Shown here: piece after piece, positions 1 to 7,157 of the stretch | Position numbering within the stretch: position 1 is the first letter of the stretch | Layout: the number at the start of each line of letters is the position of its first letter | NCBI RefSeq assembly: GCF_009936035.1 | Contig: NZ_QWEO01000030.1 | Location: 1 to 35,280 of the forward strand | From: Neglectibacter sp. X58 | GTDB taxonomy: Bacteria > Bacillota > Clostridia > Oscillospirales > Acutalibacteraceae | Reading direction: 5' to 3' | DNA length: 35,280 nt | The notes under the pieces: generated by a model | The model's database searches: none | Told to the model about the DNA's origin: nothing | What the model saw: only the letters and a program-made list of their open reading frames with translations | Program-made: the position numbers and the translations under genes

Positions 1-8
1 TTCCCATT

Positions 9-14
9 TGTCAA
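9..14 (-). promoter_or_regulatory. possible -35 box of a promoter leaving the window
   Basis: The minus strand reads TTGACA here, the exact sigma-A -35 consensus, in an AT-rich stretch just downstream of repA. The matching -10 would lie beyond the window start, so this is only half a promoter. The rest of 1-88 is T-rich on the plus strand and I see no gene in it. Confidence 0.3.
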
Positions 15-88
15 GCCTTTTTTATGCTTTTTTCTTATTTTGCTCTTTTATACCTTTAACTTAATGACATTGCACAACTTGGGACACA

Positions 89-1036
89 TTAGCCGGAACC
101 GTACAAGTCATGCTGAACCTCGGCCTGATAAAACTGCCCGATGGTAGCGGGCGCGTTGTAAAGGCTTGTCAGCAGATAGGCCCGGATATTGCGGACTTTC
201 GTGGTATTCCGGCTCAAGCAGTCAAAAACGTACTGGATATGGGTTTCATCCAGCTTGCGGAAACGGGACTGGACAACGCTCAAAGGTAAATCCTCCTTGC
301 CAATGCGGACAATGGGCTGGGCGGAAGTCAGGATATCGGTGATCAGGTCGGTAACGCCCTCCACATCCTCGGCTCCATATTCCTCCACAAGCTGGCTGTA
401 ACTGATATTTTCCATCACCCCCTTTCGGCAAGCCGCCCAATCCATCTTTTCCATCTCAGGACGGATAGATGGATGGGTATAGCTCCTTTCAGTCTGATTC
501 ATGTAAGTATAATTACACTCCGATTTTCCGAAGTCTGCACTTCGGTTTTCCCGAAGTCTTGACTTCTGATTTTCCGAACTCTTGACTTCGGTTTTTCCGA
601 AGTCTGGATTTCGGCTTTCCGGAAGTCTGGACGGGGGAGAGGGGCGGTTGTCAGTATCAGGCACCTCCCTGGTAGTAAAACGCTTGACGTAAATTCTGGC
701 AGGCTTGCCCTGGCCCTGCTTGACCCGCTGTATCAGGCCGATGCCCTTGCCGCTGTCCAGCTCCGCCAGCAGCTTGACCGCCTTATCGTTGCCACAATTA
801 AGGGCTTCCTTTATTTCGTCCAGTGGGTAGTAGATGAACACACGGTTTTCCTCGTCATACCAGCCGTTGCGGGCCGACAAACCCATGCGGTCAAGCATAA
901 GGCCATAGAGCAGCTTGGCGTCAGTGGAAACATGCTTGAACTCCGGGCCCACAATGAGCTGACGGGGGATGCGGTAGAAACTGAACTGCTCCGATTCCCC
1001 GCCGTAGAAATAATCATAGTCAAGGCGGTCTTTCAT
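89..1036 (-). CDS. replication initiator protein A (RepA N-terminal family)
   Basis: 315 aa. Residues 1 to about 120 resemble the winged-helix N-terminal domain of RepA initiators found on Firmicutes plasmids and integrative conjugative elements (start MKDRLDYDYFYGG, then FYRIPRQLI and the DAKLLYGLMLDRM block). The role is binding an origin and starting replication of the element; this is family knowledge. The middle (about 135-175) is charged and low in complexity because it is encoded by 23-bp DNA repeats. The C-terminal part (about 205-300) is helical and looks like the RepA C-terminal domain. The ATG has the Shine-Dalgarno AGAAAGGAG 7 nt upstream. No convincing promoter lies between the gene and the tRNA terminators upstream. 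It is probably the outermost gene of a mobile element whose remainder lies left of the window. Confidence 0.85.
   Translation of the reverse strand: MKDRLDYDYFYGGESEQFSFYRIPRQLIVGPEFKHVSTDAKLLYGLMLDRMGLSARNGWYDEENRVFIYYPLDEIKEALNCGNDKAVKLLAELDSGKGIGLIQRVKQGQGKPARIYVKRFTTREVPDTDNRPSPPSRLPESRNPDFGKTEVKSSENQKSRLRENRSADFGKSECNYTYMNQTERSYTHPSIRPEMEKMDWAACRKGVMENISYSQLVEEYGAEDVEGVTDLITDILTSAQPIVRIGKEDLPLSVVQSRFRKLDETHIQYVFDCLSRNTTKVRNIRAYLLTSLYNAPATIGQFYQAEVQHDLYGSG
521..632. repeat. five tandem 23-bp repeats inside repA (iteron-like)
   Basis: The core GAAGTCT (GAACTCT in the third unit) starts at 530, 553, 576, 599 and 622, exactly 23 bp apart. Units two to four contain a full or partial palindrome of the form GAAGTC-NN-GACTTC; in the second unit (553-566) it is perfect. 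Because 23 is not a multiple of three, each unit is read in a different codon phase of repA, so the conserved object is DNA, not peptide. RepA_N plasmids are known to carry their origin inside the rep gene, so an origin/iteron role is the favoured inference. Confidence 0.75.
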
Positions 1037-1081
1037 GGGGAAAACTCCTTTCTGTTATGATGGTATCTAAAAATGGGCATG

Positions 1082-1114
1082 AAAAAAGGGGCGTTCAAAA
1101 AATCTGAACGCCCC
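1082..1114 (-). terminator. rho-independent terminator upstream of repA
   Basis: A perfect 10-bp stem (1088-1097 with 1105-1114, GGGGCGTTCA/TGAACGCCCC) with a 7-nt loop is followed on the minus strand by six T. It lies 46 nt before the repA start codon. It either insulates repA from tRNA readthrough or attenuates repA. Confidence 0.75.
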
Positions 1115-1169
1115 ATAGGGGAGTGTGCTTGCGTGGCCGGGATATGCCAGTCTACGAAACACACATACG

Positions 1170-1201
1170 AAAAAAGACTCGTTTCTTTTGAAACAAGCCT
1201 T
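1170..1201 (-). terminator. terminator of the tRNA-Ala transcript
   Basis: A 12-bp stem (1174-1185 with 1190-1201, two G-T pairs, loop of four) ends in a T-run on the minus strand, 18 nt past the tRNA 3' end. Confidence 0.75.
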
Positions 1202-1218
1202 TTCTCTCGTGTACCCTG

Positions 1219-1578
<360 letters not shown>

Positions 1579-1629
1579 ATATTGTAAATCAAACCTTCTT
1601 GTTTTGCATCTCACTTCCGGTGCTCTAAG

Positions 1630-1658
1630 ATAATACCACAGATTTTCAGATTTTGCAA
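1630..1658 (-). promoter_or_regulatory. promoter of the tRNA-Ala / repeat transcript
   Basis: Minus strand -35 TTGCAA (1653-1658), 17-bp spacer, -10 TATTAT (1630-1635). Transcription would start near 1623 and run through both truncated tRNA copies into the real tRNA. Confidence 0.7.
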
Positions 1659-1721
1659 GCCTTTTTTGAAAAAAATTTCCGATTTTTTAATTTTTTTGCG
1701 AGATGCAGGCCAAAGCCCGCA

Positions 1722-1755
1722 GAAAAGGAAAGGCCGCCCGCAAAAAGCAGGCGGC
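1722..1755 (-). terminator. terminator after the HPr gene
   Basis: 9-bp GC-rich stem (1733-1741 with 1747-1755, one G-T pair), A5 loop on the plus strand, followed on the minus strand by a T-rich tract. It starts 8 nt after the HPr stop codon. Confidence 0.75.
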
Positions 1756-1762
1756 AGAGCTG

Positions 1763-2026
1763 TCATTCTCCCAGTTCTTCTTCCAGCAGACAGGCGGCCC
1801 GGGCCAGCGCCTCGGCTTCATCCGGGCCGGCACACTCCACCTCTAGCTGGGCGCGGGCGGGAATGCCCGCTGCCATCAGGTTCATCATGCTTTTGCCGTC
1901 AGCCCGGAATTCCCCATAGGTCAGCCGGATACTGCTGGAAAACCGCCCCATTTCCTGGGAAAAGGTGCCGGCAGGACGCATATGGAAATTAACGGAGCTG
2001 TTCCATGTAACTGTTTTTTTTACCAT
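1763..2026 (-). CDS. HPr family phosphocarrier protein
   Basis: 87 aa from the ATG preceded by GAGAGGAG at 8 nt; a longer reading from 2053 lacks a ribosome site. His15 sits in the FHMRPAG motif and Ser46 in GKSMMNLM, exactly the two positions that PTS enzyme I and HPr kinase phosphorylate in Gram-positive HPr. The role would be phosphate relay to PTS permeases and, through P-Ser46, carbon catabolite control with CcpA. No enzyme I or PTS permease lies nearby. It follows rqcH by 39 nt with no room for a clear promoter, so it is probably co-transcribed with it. The region around H15 (NFHMRPAGTF) departs from the usual GLHARPA, so it may be a specialised HPr paralogue (Crh or HPr-like) rather than the main PtsH. 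Confidence 0.88.
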   Translation of the reverse strand: MVKKTVTWNSSVNFHMRPAGTFSQEMGRFSSSIRLTYGEFRADGKSMMNLMAAGIPARAQLEVECAGPDEAEALARAACLLEEELGE

Positions 2027-2065
2027 TTGCCCATCTCCTCTCAACTCAAACAAACCCTTGCGCTT

Positions 2066-3826
2066 TTATCCCATTTCCTGTTCAGCCCCGTCCTCCGCCG
2101 GGTTCACAAAAATTGTCTTGTAATTCTCATAAATCACCATGCCGGGCCTGGCCCCCTGGGGCTTGCTCACATGGCGTATCTGGGTGTAGTCCACTGGCAC
2201 CTGGGCGGAAGACCTGGCGCGGCTGTGGCGGGCAGCCAGCACTGCCGCCTGCTCCATTGCCGCCTCCGTAGGCTTGCGGCCCTCTGTGACAAGCACCGTG
2301 TGGGAGCCTGGTATGTTCTTCACATGAAACCACAGATCGTTATTATTGGCTGTGCGCATGGTAAGCTGGTCGTTCTGGCGGTTGTTCCGGCCCACCAGCA
2401 CCGTAAACCCATCCGCAGTCTCAAAGCGCAGGGGCGCGCTGGGGGATTCCTTCCTGGCTTTCTTCCCCCGCTGTGCCCGGAGATACCCCTGCTCTGTAAG
2501 TTCTGCCCGGATTTCCAGCAAATCCTTCTCCGTCTCTGCCCGGGCCAGGGCGTCCAGCACCGAATCCAAATATACCAGTTCCCGCTCTGCCAGGGCTATC
2601 TGCTCCTGCAGCTTCTCCTCGGCGGTCTTGGCCTTGCGGTATTCCTTATAATATTTCTGAGCGTTCTGGGAGGGGGTTAAAGCGGGATCCAGCTTGATGT
2701 GTACCAAAGGCTGGCCCTCCTGATAATAGTCAGGCAGATCCGCAGCCTTTGCGCCTTTTGGCAGGGTATACAGGTTGGCGCTGATTAAATCACCCGCCAC
2801 CCGCAAAGAGTCCCGCTGGGCGCACTGATCCAGCTCTCCCTTTTGCGCCCCGATTTTCCGGGAAAGGCGCTCGGCATGGTTTGAGAGCAGCCGCAGCAAG
2901 TCCTGCTCCCGCACCCGCATGCGCTCCTGCTGATCCTTCTCTCGGTAAAAGCCGTCCAGCAGCCCGGAAAAGCTCTCTCCTTCCTTCACCACTGCCGCAG
3001 CGCCATATTGGTGGATGTCCAAAAAGGAAAAGTCCATGGGCTTTTTCTTTACATCCACCGCCATATAGGGGCGGCCCGTAAGGCCCTCCACAGTTTCCTT
3101 CAGCTGCTGCAGGAAAAACTGCAGCCGGAAACGCTGTTCCTCCCCCAGGGTTTTCACGGTCAGTTCCCGGCCCCTTCCCACCTGGTGGGCCACCTCCCGG
3201 CATACAATGGGTGATATCCCCTGGAGCACCGCCAGCAGCCCCTTGGAAAGCTCCATGTCCCTGGGCAGGGACTCCATGGCAGACACAGCCTCCTGGGCGG
3301 TGCGGGCCAGCAGGCAAAGCTTGTCCTGGGGCGGCGGGAGCCGATAGGAAAGCCCGGGCAGCACCAGGCGCTGGGAGGACATCTCTGCGTCCACCCGCTT
3401 TAAAGCGTCAATGATTTTCCCCTCTCCGTCGCTGAGGATAATATTGCTGTACTTCCCCATGATTTCCATGGTAAGCGTCAGGGTCACATGATCCCCCAGC
3501 TCGTTCACCGCGTCAAAATCAAAATGCAAAAGCCGCTCCAGTTCCGGCTGGCGGATGGCCTGAAGCTTTGCCCCCTGCAATTTTTTCCGCAAAAGCATGC
3601 ACAGCATGGGGGGCTGCTTGGGGTTTTCCAAAGGGATTTCCGTCAGGTGTACCCGGGCGCTGTTGGCCCGGGCGGAAAACAGCACCCGGCAGGCGCTCTC
3701 CCTGCTGCGAAACGCAACTACCAGCTCCTCCCGGTTTGGCTGGTGGATTTTGTCCACCCGCGCCCCCAAAAGCTTTTCCTCCAGCTCCCTTTTGATGTGC
3801 CGCAAAAACGCGCCGTCCAGCGCCAT
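2066..3826 (-). CDS. rqcH: RqcH ribosome quality control protein (NFACT/FbpA family)
   Basis: 586 aa from the ATG at 3826, which has AGGAGG 8 nt upstream; the in-frame GTG at 3835 overlaps that site and was rejected. It has the NFACT layout: NFACT-N from residue 1 (MALDGAFLR), a helical middle with two coiled-coil stretches (about 295-340 and 385-440), and NFACT-R (DUF814) at about 468-570 with the hallmark DLWFHVKNIPGSH. In Bacillus, RqcH binds obstructed 50S subunits and brings tRNA-Ala to build C-terminal alanine tails that mark stalled peptides for degradation. The pair equivalent to Asp97/Arg98, needed for tRNA work, appears as Glu97/Arg98 (ELERLLHF), a conservative change. Older databases call the family fibronectin-binding protein FbpA. 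It is followed closely by the HPr gene. Confidence 0.93.
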   Translation of the reverse strand: MALDGAFLRHIKRELEEKLLGARVDKIHQPNREELVVAFRSRESACRVLFSARANSARVHLTEIPLENPKQPPMLCMLLRKKLQGAKLQAIRQPELERLLHFDFDAVNELGDHVTLTLTMEIMGKYSNIILSDGEGKIIDALKRVDAEMSSQRLVLPGLSYRLPPPQDKLCLLARTAQEAVSAMESLPRDMELSKGLLAVLQGISPIVCREVAHQVGRGRELTVKTLGEEQRFRLQFFLQQLKETVEGLTGRPYMAVDVKKKPMDFSFLDIHQYGAAAVVKEGESFSGLLDGFYREKDQQERMRVREQDLLRLLSNHAERLSRKIGAQKGELDQCAQRDSLRVAGDLISANLYTLPKGAKAADLPDYYQEGQPLVHIKLDPALTPSQNAQKYYKEYRKAKTAEEKLQEQIALAERELVYLDSVLDALARAETEKDLLEIRAELTEQGYLRAQRGKKARKESPSAPLRFETADGFTVLVGRNNRQNDQLTMRTANNNDLWFHVKNIPGSHTVLVTEGRKPTEAAMEQAAVLAARHSRARSSAQVPVDYTQIRHVSKPQGARPGMVIYENYKTIFVNPAEDGAEQEMG

Positions 3827-3870
3827 GGGCGCCACCTCCTTTTTGGTTGGAACTCTGCCACAAACCCCGG

Positions 3871-3907
3871 CTTAAGGGACTTTTTTTGAGGAAAAAAGTC
3901 CCTTAAG
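3871..3907. terminator. strong inverted repeat between nif3-like gene and rqcH
   Basis: CTTAAGGGACTTTTTT on one arm (3871-3887) pairs with its complement (3891-3907) almost perfectly over about 16 bp around a 3-nt loop. The A and T runs sit in the stem, so it can work in both directions, although only leftward genes flank it. Confidence 0.65.
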
Positions 3908-3923
3908 AATCCTCAAAAAACCT

Positions 3924-4694
3924 TCACTCTGTCACCCACTGGTGCACAGGCCTTGTTTTCGACACCAGGAACGCCGCCCCAGGCAGCCGCTTTTTCAAAT
4001 AGGCGGCTAAAAATTCAGCAAAAACCGCTTCCGTCTCATAATGCCCCGCCGCAATGCAGGTCAGGCCTGTGGAAGCTGCTTCCAGCATTTCGTGGTGCTT
4101 CATTTCCCCGGTAATGTAGGCGTCCGCCCCCCGGCAGGCTGCAAACTGGACAAAGTCCCCTCCAGCCCCGCTGCAGAGGAACACTTTTTTCACAGCCCTC
4201 TCTCCAGGAATCAGGTTCACCGCCCCCGCGCCCAGCCGCTCCCGCACCAGCCGGGCAAATTCCAAAGGCGAAGGCGATCCCTCTGCCTCGCCGGAAAACA
4301 GGATGCAGTCCTCCCCGAAAACATCCTCCTGCCGGATAACCTTCAGCCCCAGCCTGTTTGCCAGGGCCACATTCACCCCGCACACCGGGGAGATGTCCAG
4401 GTTTGTGTGGCAGCACAGCGCCCCAATGCCCTTCTGGGCCAGCAGATAAGGCACCGCGCGGCTGTTAAGGCTTTTTAAAGGCGTGAAGATAACCGGGTGG
4501 TGGCTGATAACCAGCCCCGCGTTTATGGAAGCCGCTTCCTCCACCACTGCCGGGGTGATGTCCAAAGCAATCAAGGCCCGCGCCACCTCTGCCGCCGGAT
4601 CCCCCACCAGCAGGCCGCTGTTGTCAAAGCTTAAGGCGCTCTCAAAGGGAGCGGCCTGGTCTATCACGTTGTATATATCACAAATCCGTACCAT
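3924..4694 (-). CDS. Nif3-like dinuclear metal centre protein
   Basis: 256 aa. Metal-ligand motifs of the NIF3/YqfO (DUF34) family are present: SHHPVIF at about 64-70, CHTNLD at about 95-100 and GHYETE near the C terminus. The family forms toroidal hexamers with two metal ions per subunit; the biochemical role is debated (annotations such as GTP cyclohydrolase I type 2 are weakly supported). This is the short form without the PII-like insert that makes Bacillus YqfO about 370 aa. The ATG at 4694 has AGGAGG 5 nt upstream. It lies just downstream of trmK, the same pairing as yqfN-yqfO in Bacillus, which supports both calls. Confidence 0.88.
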   Translation of the reverse strand: MVRICDIYNVIDQAAPFESALSFDNSGLLVGDPAAEVARALIALDITPAVVEEAASINAGLVISHHPVIFTPLKSLNSRAVPYLLAQKGIGALCCHTNLDISPVCGVNVALANRLGLKVIRQEDVFGEDCILFSGEAEGSPSPLEFARLVRERLGAGAVNLIPGERAVKKVFLCSGAGGDFVQFAACRGADAYITGEMKHHEMLEAASTGLTCIAAGHYETEAVFAEFLAAYLKKRLPGAAFLVSKTRPVHQWVTE

Positions 4695-4762
4695 AGGCTC
4701 CTCCTGTTCCCGTTCTGTTTTTCCCGCGCGCCAAGCGTGGAAGCTCTTTCCCTCCCTGCCGG

Positions 4763-4811
4763 TTTGACCAGGGAAAGGCCGCGCTTTTCTTTATTTCCCT
4801 GTCTGGTCAAA
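4763..4811 (-). terminator. inverted repeat overlapping the trmK stop codon
   Basis: Arms TTTGACCA-GGGAAA (4763-4776) and TTTCCC plus TGGTCAAA (4794-4811) pair with a small bulge. The trmK stop codon (4807-4809) lies in one arm. There is no strong T-run, so it may be an mRNA-end stabiliser rather than a full terminator. Confidence 0.5.
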
Positions 4812-5526
4812 GGCAATAGGTTCCCTTTTCTTCCTCTATGCTTTCCCCCAGATAAGCTTCCCGCAGGGCCTCCATCGCGTCCCCCAGCGCCTTTGCCCGG
4901 GCCGTTTCCCCTAGATGGGCCGCGCCCTTCCGCTGGTTCTCCAAAATCCGCGCCTGCTTTTCCGCATATAGCCGCACCGCCGGGCTTCCCGGCTCCAGCC
5001 TGCCCATGTAGGGGTATAGAAGGGGCATAGGGCCGTTCTCTCCGGTAAACGCCGCGGAAAAGGCGGCATACACCTTGCCGCTGTCCAGACAGGCCCGCTC
5101 CTCCAAAATGGAAAAGCCTAAGTCCCACAAGCCTGCCCGAAGCTGTGGCCCACAGCTCATAGGCTGCAAAACCAGCCGCTTCCCCGGATTTCGCAGCCAG
5201 GAAGTTTCCCCTGCCATGCGCAGAATCAGCTCCCCGCCCATGCCAGCAATCACGATGTCCTCCGCGTCTCCAGGCCCCAGGCCCTGCAGCCCGTCTGAAA
5301 GCAGAAGCCGCATTTTTGCCCCATACCGGGCGGCGTTCCGCCTGGCAGCCTCCAGGGGACTGGCATTAATGTCCGCGGCGATGGCCCGGGGGCACCGCCC
5401 GGTTTTCAAAAGCCATATGGGCAGATAGCCATGGTCTGTGCCGATATCCGCCACCGCAGCCCCCTCCCGCACCAAAGATGCGCAAAGGCTGAGCCTGGGT
5501 CCAAGCTGAAACAGGGGCCTTGCCAT
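4807..5526 (-). CDS. trmK: tRNA (adenine(22)-N(1))-methyltransferase
   Basis: 239 aa from the ATG at 5526, which follows AAAGGAGG at 7 nt; the longer reading to 5598 has no ribosome site. N-terminal Rossmann methyltransferase: SAM-binding ADIGTDHGYLP (about 25-35), ADINASPLEAARRN, then AGMGGELI, which is the signature of the TrmK/YqfN family. The C-terminal half is helical (about 175-239), as in TrmK. It methylates N1 of A22 in the D loop of several tRNAs, using S-adenosylmethionine, in the cytosol. The nif3-like gene follows in the same direction, as in Bacillus. Confidence 0.92.
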   Translation of the reverse strand: MARPLFQLGPRLSLCASLVREGAAVADIGTDHGYLPIWLLKTGRCPRAIAADINASPLEAARRNAARYGAKMRLLLSDGLQGLGPGDAEDIVIAGMGGELILRMAGETSWLRNPGKRLVLQPMSCGPQLRAGLWDLGFSILEERACLDSGKVYAAFSAAFTGENGPMPLLYPYMGRLEPGSPAVRLYAEKQARILENQRKGAAHLGETARAKALGDAMEALREAYLGESIEEEKGTYCL

Positions 5527-5545
5527 AAACGCCCTCCTTTCACTG

Positions 5546-5590
5546 GGCAAAAAGACAAACTGCCGCCTGGCCGAAACGCCGGGCGGCAGT
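5546..5590 (-). terminator. terminator after the DUF1858 gene
   Basis: Stem ACTGCCGCC/GGCGGCAGT (5559-5567 with 5582-5590) followed on the minus strand by TTTGTCTTTTTG. It lies between the DUF1858 stop and the trmK ribosome site, so trmK is fed by readthrough or an unseen promoter. Confidence 0.7.
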
Positions 5591-5609
5591 CTGCGCAAGC
5601 CGTATCAGA

Positions 5610-5813
5610 CTATTTCCCACTCAGGTGCCGGTTGAGTTTCTCCACCAGATCGTCCGGGTTCACCCCGTGTACCCCGCAGGCCTGCTCCAGCGTCTCCCCC
5701 CGGGCAGAGGGGCAGCCAAGGCAGTGCATACCCATCTCCAGAAAATAAGGGGCGGTTGTTTCGTCCATATCCAGAATTTCCCCGATAATCATGTCTTTTG
5801 TAACAGCAGCCAT
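5610..5813 (-). CDS. DUF1858 domain protein (redox-disulfide type)
   Basis: 67 aa. The fold-defining stretch runs from IIGEILDMD through the EMGMHCLGCPSA motif (two cysteines, CxxC) to the helical NPDDLVEKLNRHL end. This matches DUF1858, a small domain also fused to hybrid-cluster proteins and thought to carry a redox-active disulfide. A start three codons earlier (5822) is possible, but the AAAGGA site fits the ATG at 5813 better (8 nt). It has its own promoter upstream and a terminator downstream, so it is a one-gene unit. Specific partner unknown. Confidence 0.85.
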   Translation of the reverse strand: MAAVTKDMIIGEILDMDETTAPYFLEMGMHCLGCPSARGETLEQACGVHGVNPDDLVEKLNRHLSGK

Positions 5814-5880
5814 TTTTTTCATCCTTTCTCACAGCGGGAAACCCGCTGCAAAGCAGTCAATTGCAAATTTCAGTACCTAT

Positions 5881-5909
5881 ATTATAATACCCCCGGCCCC
5901 GGCGCGCAA
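5881..5909 (-). promoter_or_regulatory. promoter of the DUF1858 gene
   Basis: Minus strand -35 TTGCGC (5904-5909), 17-bp very GC-rich spacer, -10 TATAAT (5881-5886, perfect). Leader of about 60 nt before the start codon. Confidence 0.7.
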
Positions 5910-5933
5910 TACCTGAAACCATGAATTTTGTGT

Positions 5934-5957
5934 GAAAAGCAGTTTTTCTGCCTTTTC
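5934..5957 (-). terminator. hairpin after trpS
   Basis: GAAAAGCAG (5934-5942) pairs with CTGCCTTTTC (5948-5957) with one bulge, 12 nt past the trpS stop. Short stem with a weak T tract. Confidence 0.45.
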
Positions 5958-5968
5958 CAGCTTAGAAC

Positions 5969-6976
5969 CTACTTCATGGGCAGAAAGCCGATTTTTTTCA
6001 TAGCCTTGGACACTGTCCGCTGGGCAATGGACCCGGCCTTTTCCGCGTTCTCCCGGCAGCACCGCTGCAAATAGTCCTTGTCCTGCAAAATTTCCTTAAA
6101 GCGCTCCTGAATGGGCCGCAGCTCCCCGATAACGGCTTCCGCCACAGCGGGCTTAAAGTCGCCATAGCCCTTGCCCGCAAACTCCCCTTCAATTTCCTCC
6201 ATGCTCTTGCCTGTAATACAGGAATAAATTTCCATCAGGTTCTTCACCCCGGGCTTGTCGTCAGAATAGCGCACGCAGGCCTCGCTGTCTGTAATGGCCC
6301 GTTTGAACTTGCGCATAATGGTATCCGGATCGTCCAGCACGCTGATACAGCCGTTGTTGTTCCCGTCAGATTTGGACATTTTCCTGGTGGGATCCTGCAA
6401 AGACATGACCCTGGCCCCATGCTGGGGGATAATCGGCTCCGGCACTGTGAAGGTGGGGCTGTAAATGCCGTTGAAGCGCTCGGCAATGTCTCGGGCAATC
6501 TCCACATGCTGTTTCTGATCCGCCCCTACAGGCACAAAGTCCGCCTGATATAAAAGGATGTCCGCCGCCATCAGGCAGGGATACGTGAAAAGCCCGGCGT
6601 TGATGTTGTCCGCGTGTTTAGCCGATTTATCCTTAAACTGGGTCATGCGGGAAAGCTCCCCGAACTGGGTGTAGCAGTTCAAAATCCAGGCAAGCTGGGC
6701 GTGCTGGGGCACATGGCTCTGGATGAAGAAAATCGTCTTGTTAAAGTCAAGGCCCATAGCCAGCAGAAAGGCGTAAGCCTCCATGGTATATTTGCGAAGC
6801 TGTGCAGGCTCCTGCCGCACCGTAATGGCGTGCAAGTCCGCCAAAGCATACACGCACTGATAGCCCTCGTCCTGCAGGCGGATGTGGTTGCGCAAAGCCC
6901 CCAGGTAATTCCCCAGGGTAAAGGTGCCTGTACACTGGTACATGCTTAAAATGCGTTTTTTCTCATTGCTTTCCAT
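5969..6976 (-). CDS. trpS: tryptophanyl-tRNA synthetase
   Basis: 335 aa, usual length for bacterial TrpRS. Class I signature near the N terminus (TGTFTLGNYLGAL, the HIGH-equivalent), the TrpRS block GLFTYPCLMAADILLYQADFVP split across positions about 128-150, QKQHVEIARDIAERFN, and KMSKSDGN near residue 200. It attaches tryptophan to tRNA-Trp using ATP in the cytosol. The ATG has GAAAGAGG about 10 nt upstream. It follows an aminotransferase gene in the same direction whose leader is a T-box with a TGG specifier, so both may be tuned by uncharged tRNA-Trp. A hairpin in the 181-bp gap suggests only partial readthrough. Confidence 0.96.
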   Translation of the reverse strand: MESNEKKRILSMYQCTGTFTLGNYLGALRNHIRLQDEGYQCVYALADLHAITVRQEPAQLRKYTMEAYAFLLAMGLDFNKTIFFIQSHVPQHAQLAWILNCYTQFGELSRMTQFKDKSAKHADNINAGLFTYPCLMAADILLYQADFVPVGADQKQHVEIARDIAERFNGIYSPTFTVPEPIIPQHGARVMSLQDPTRKMSKSDGNNNGCISVLDDPDTIMRKFKRAITDSEACVRYSDDKPGVKNLMEIYSCITGKSMEEIEGEFAGKGYGDFKPAVAEAVIGELRPIQERFKEILQDKDYLQRCCRENAEKAGSIAQRTVSKAMKKIGFLPMK

Positions 6977-7098
6977 ATTGTCTCAACCTCTTTCCTGAAT
7001 ACTTGAAAATGCGCCCAAGACCTTGGGGTGAGCGCGTCCCAGTGGGACGCTGCCGCGAACCGACCGAGCCGGCAGGCGAGACCGCCCCCAAACCTCTG

Positions 7099-7122
7099 CA
7101 AACCCTTTTGAAAAAGGGTTTG
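7099..7122. terminator. perfect inverted repeat between the aminotransferase gene and trpS
   Basis: CAAACCCTTTT/AAAAGGGTTTG, 11 bp perfect with a 2-nt loop. A second short palindrome (GCGTCCCA/TGGGACGC) lies near 7032-7050. There is no extended T-run, so termination would be partial. Confidence 0.5.
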
Positions 7123-7157
7123 ATCCGAAAACCCCTTTTGGCTTGATGGCAGGGCGG

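Noticed and set aside
521-632. CRISPR array
   Set aside because: Units are contiguous 23-mers with no spacers and lie inside a coding gene. No other candidate array exists in the window.
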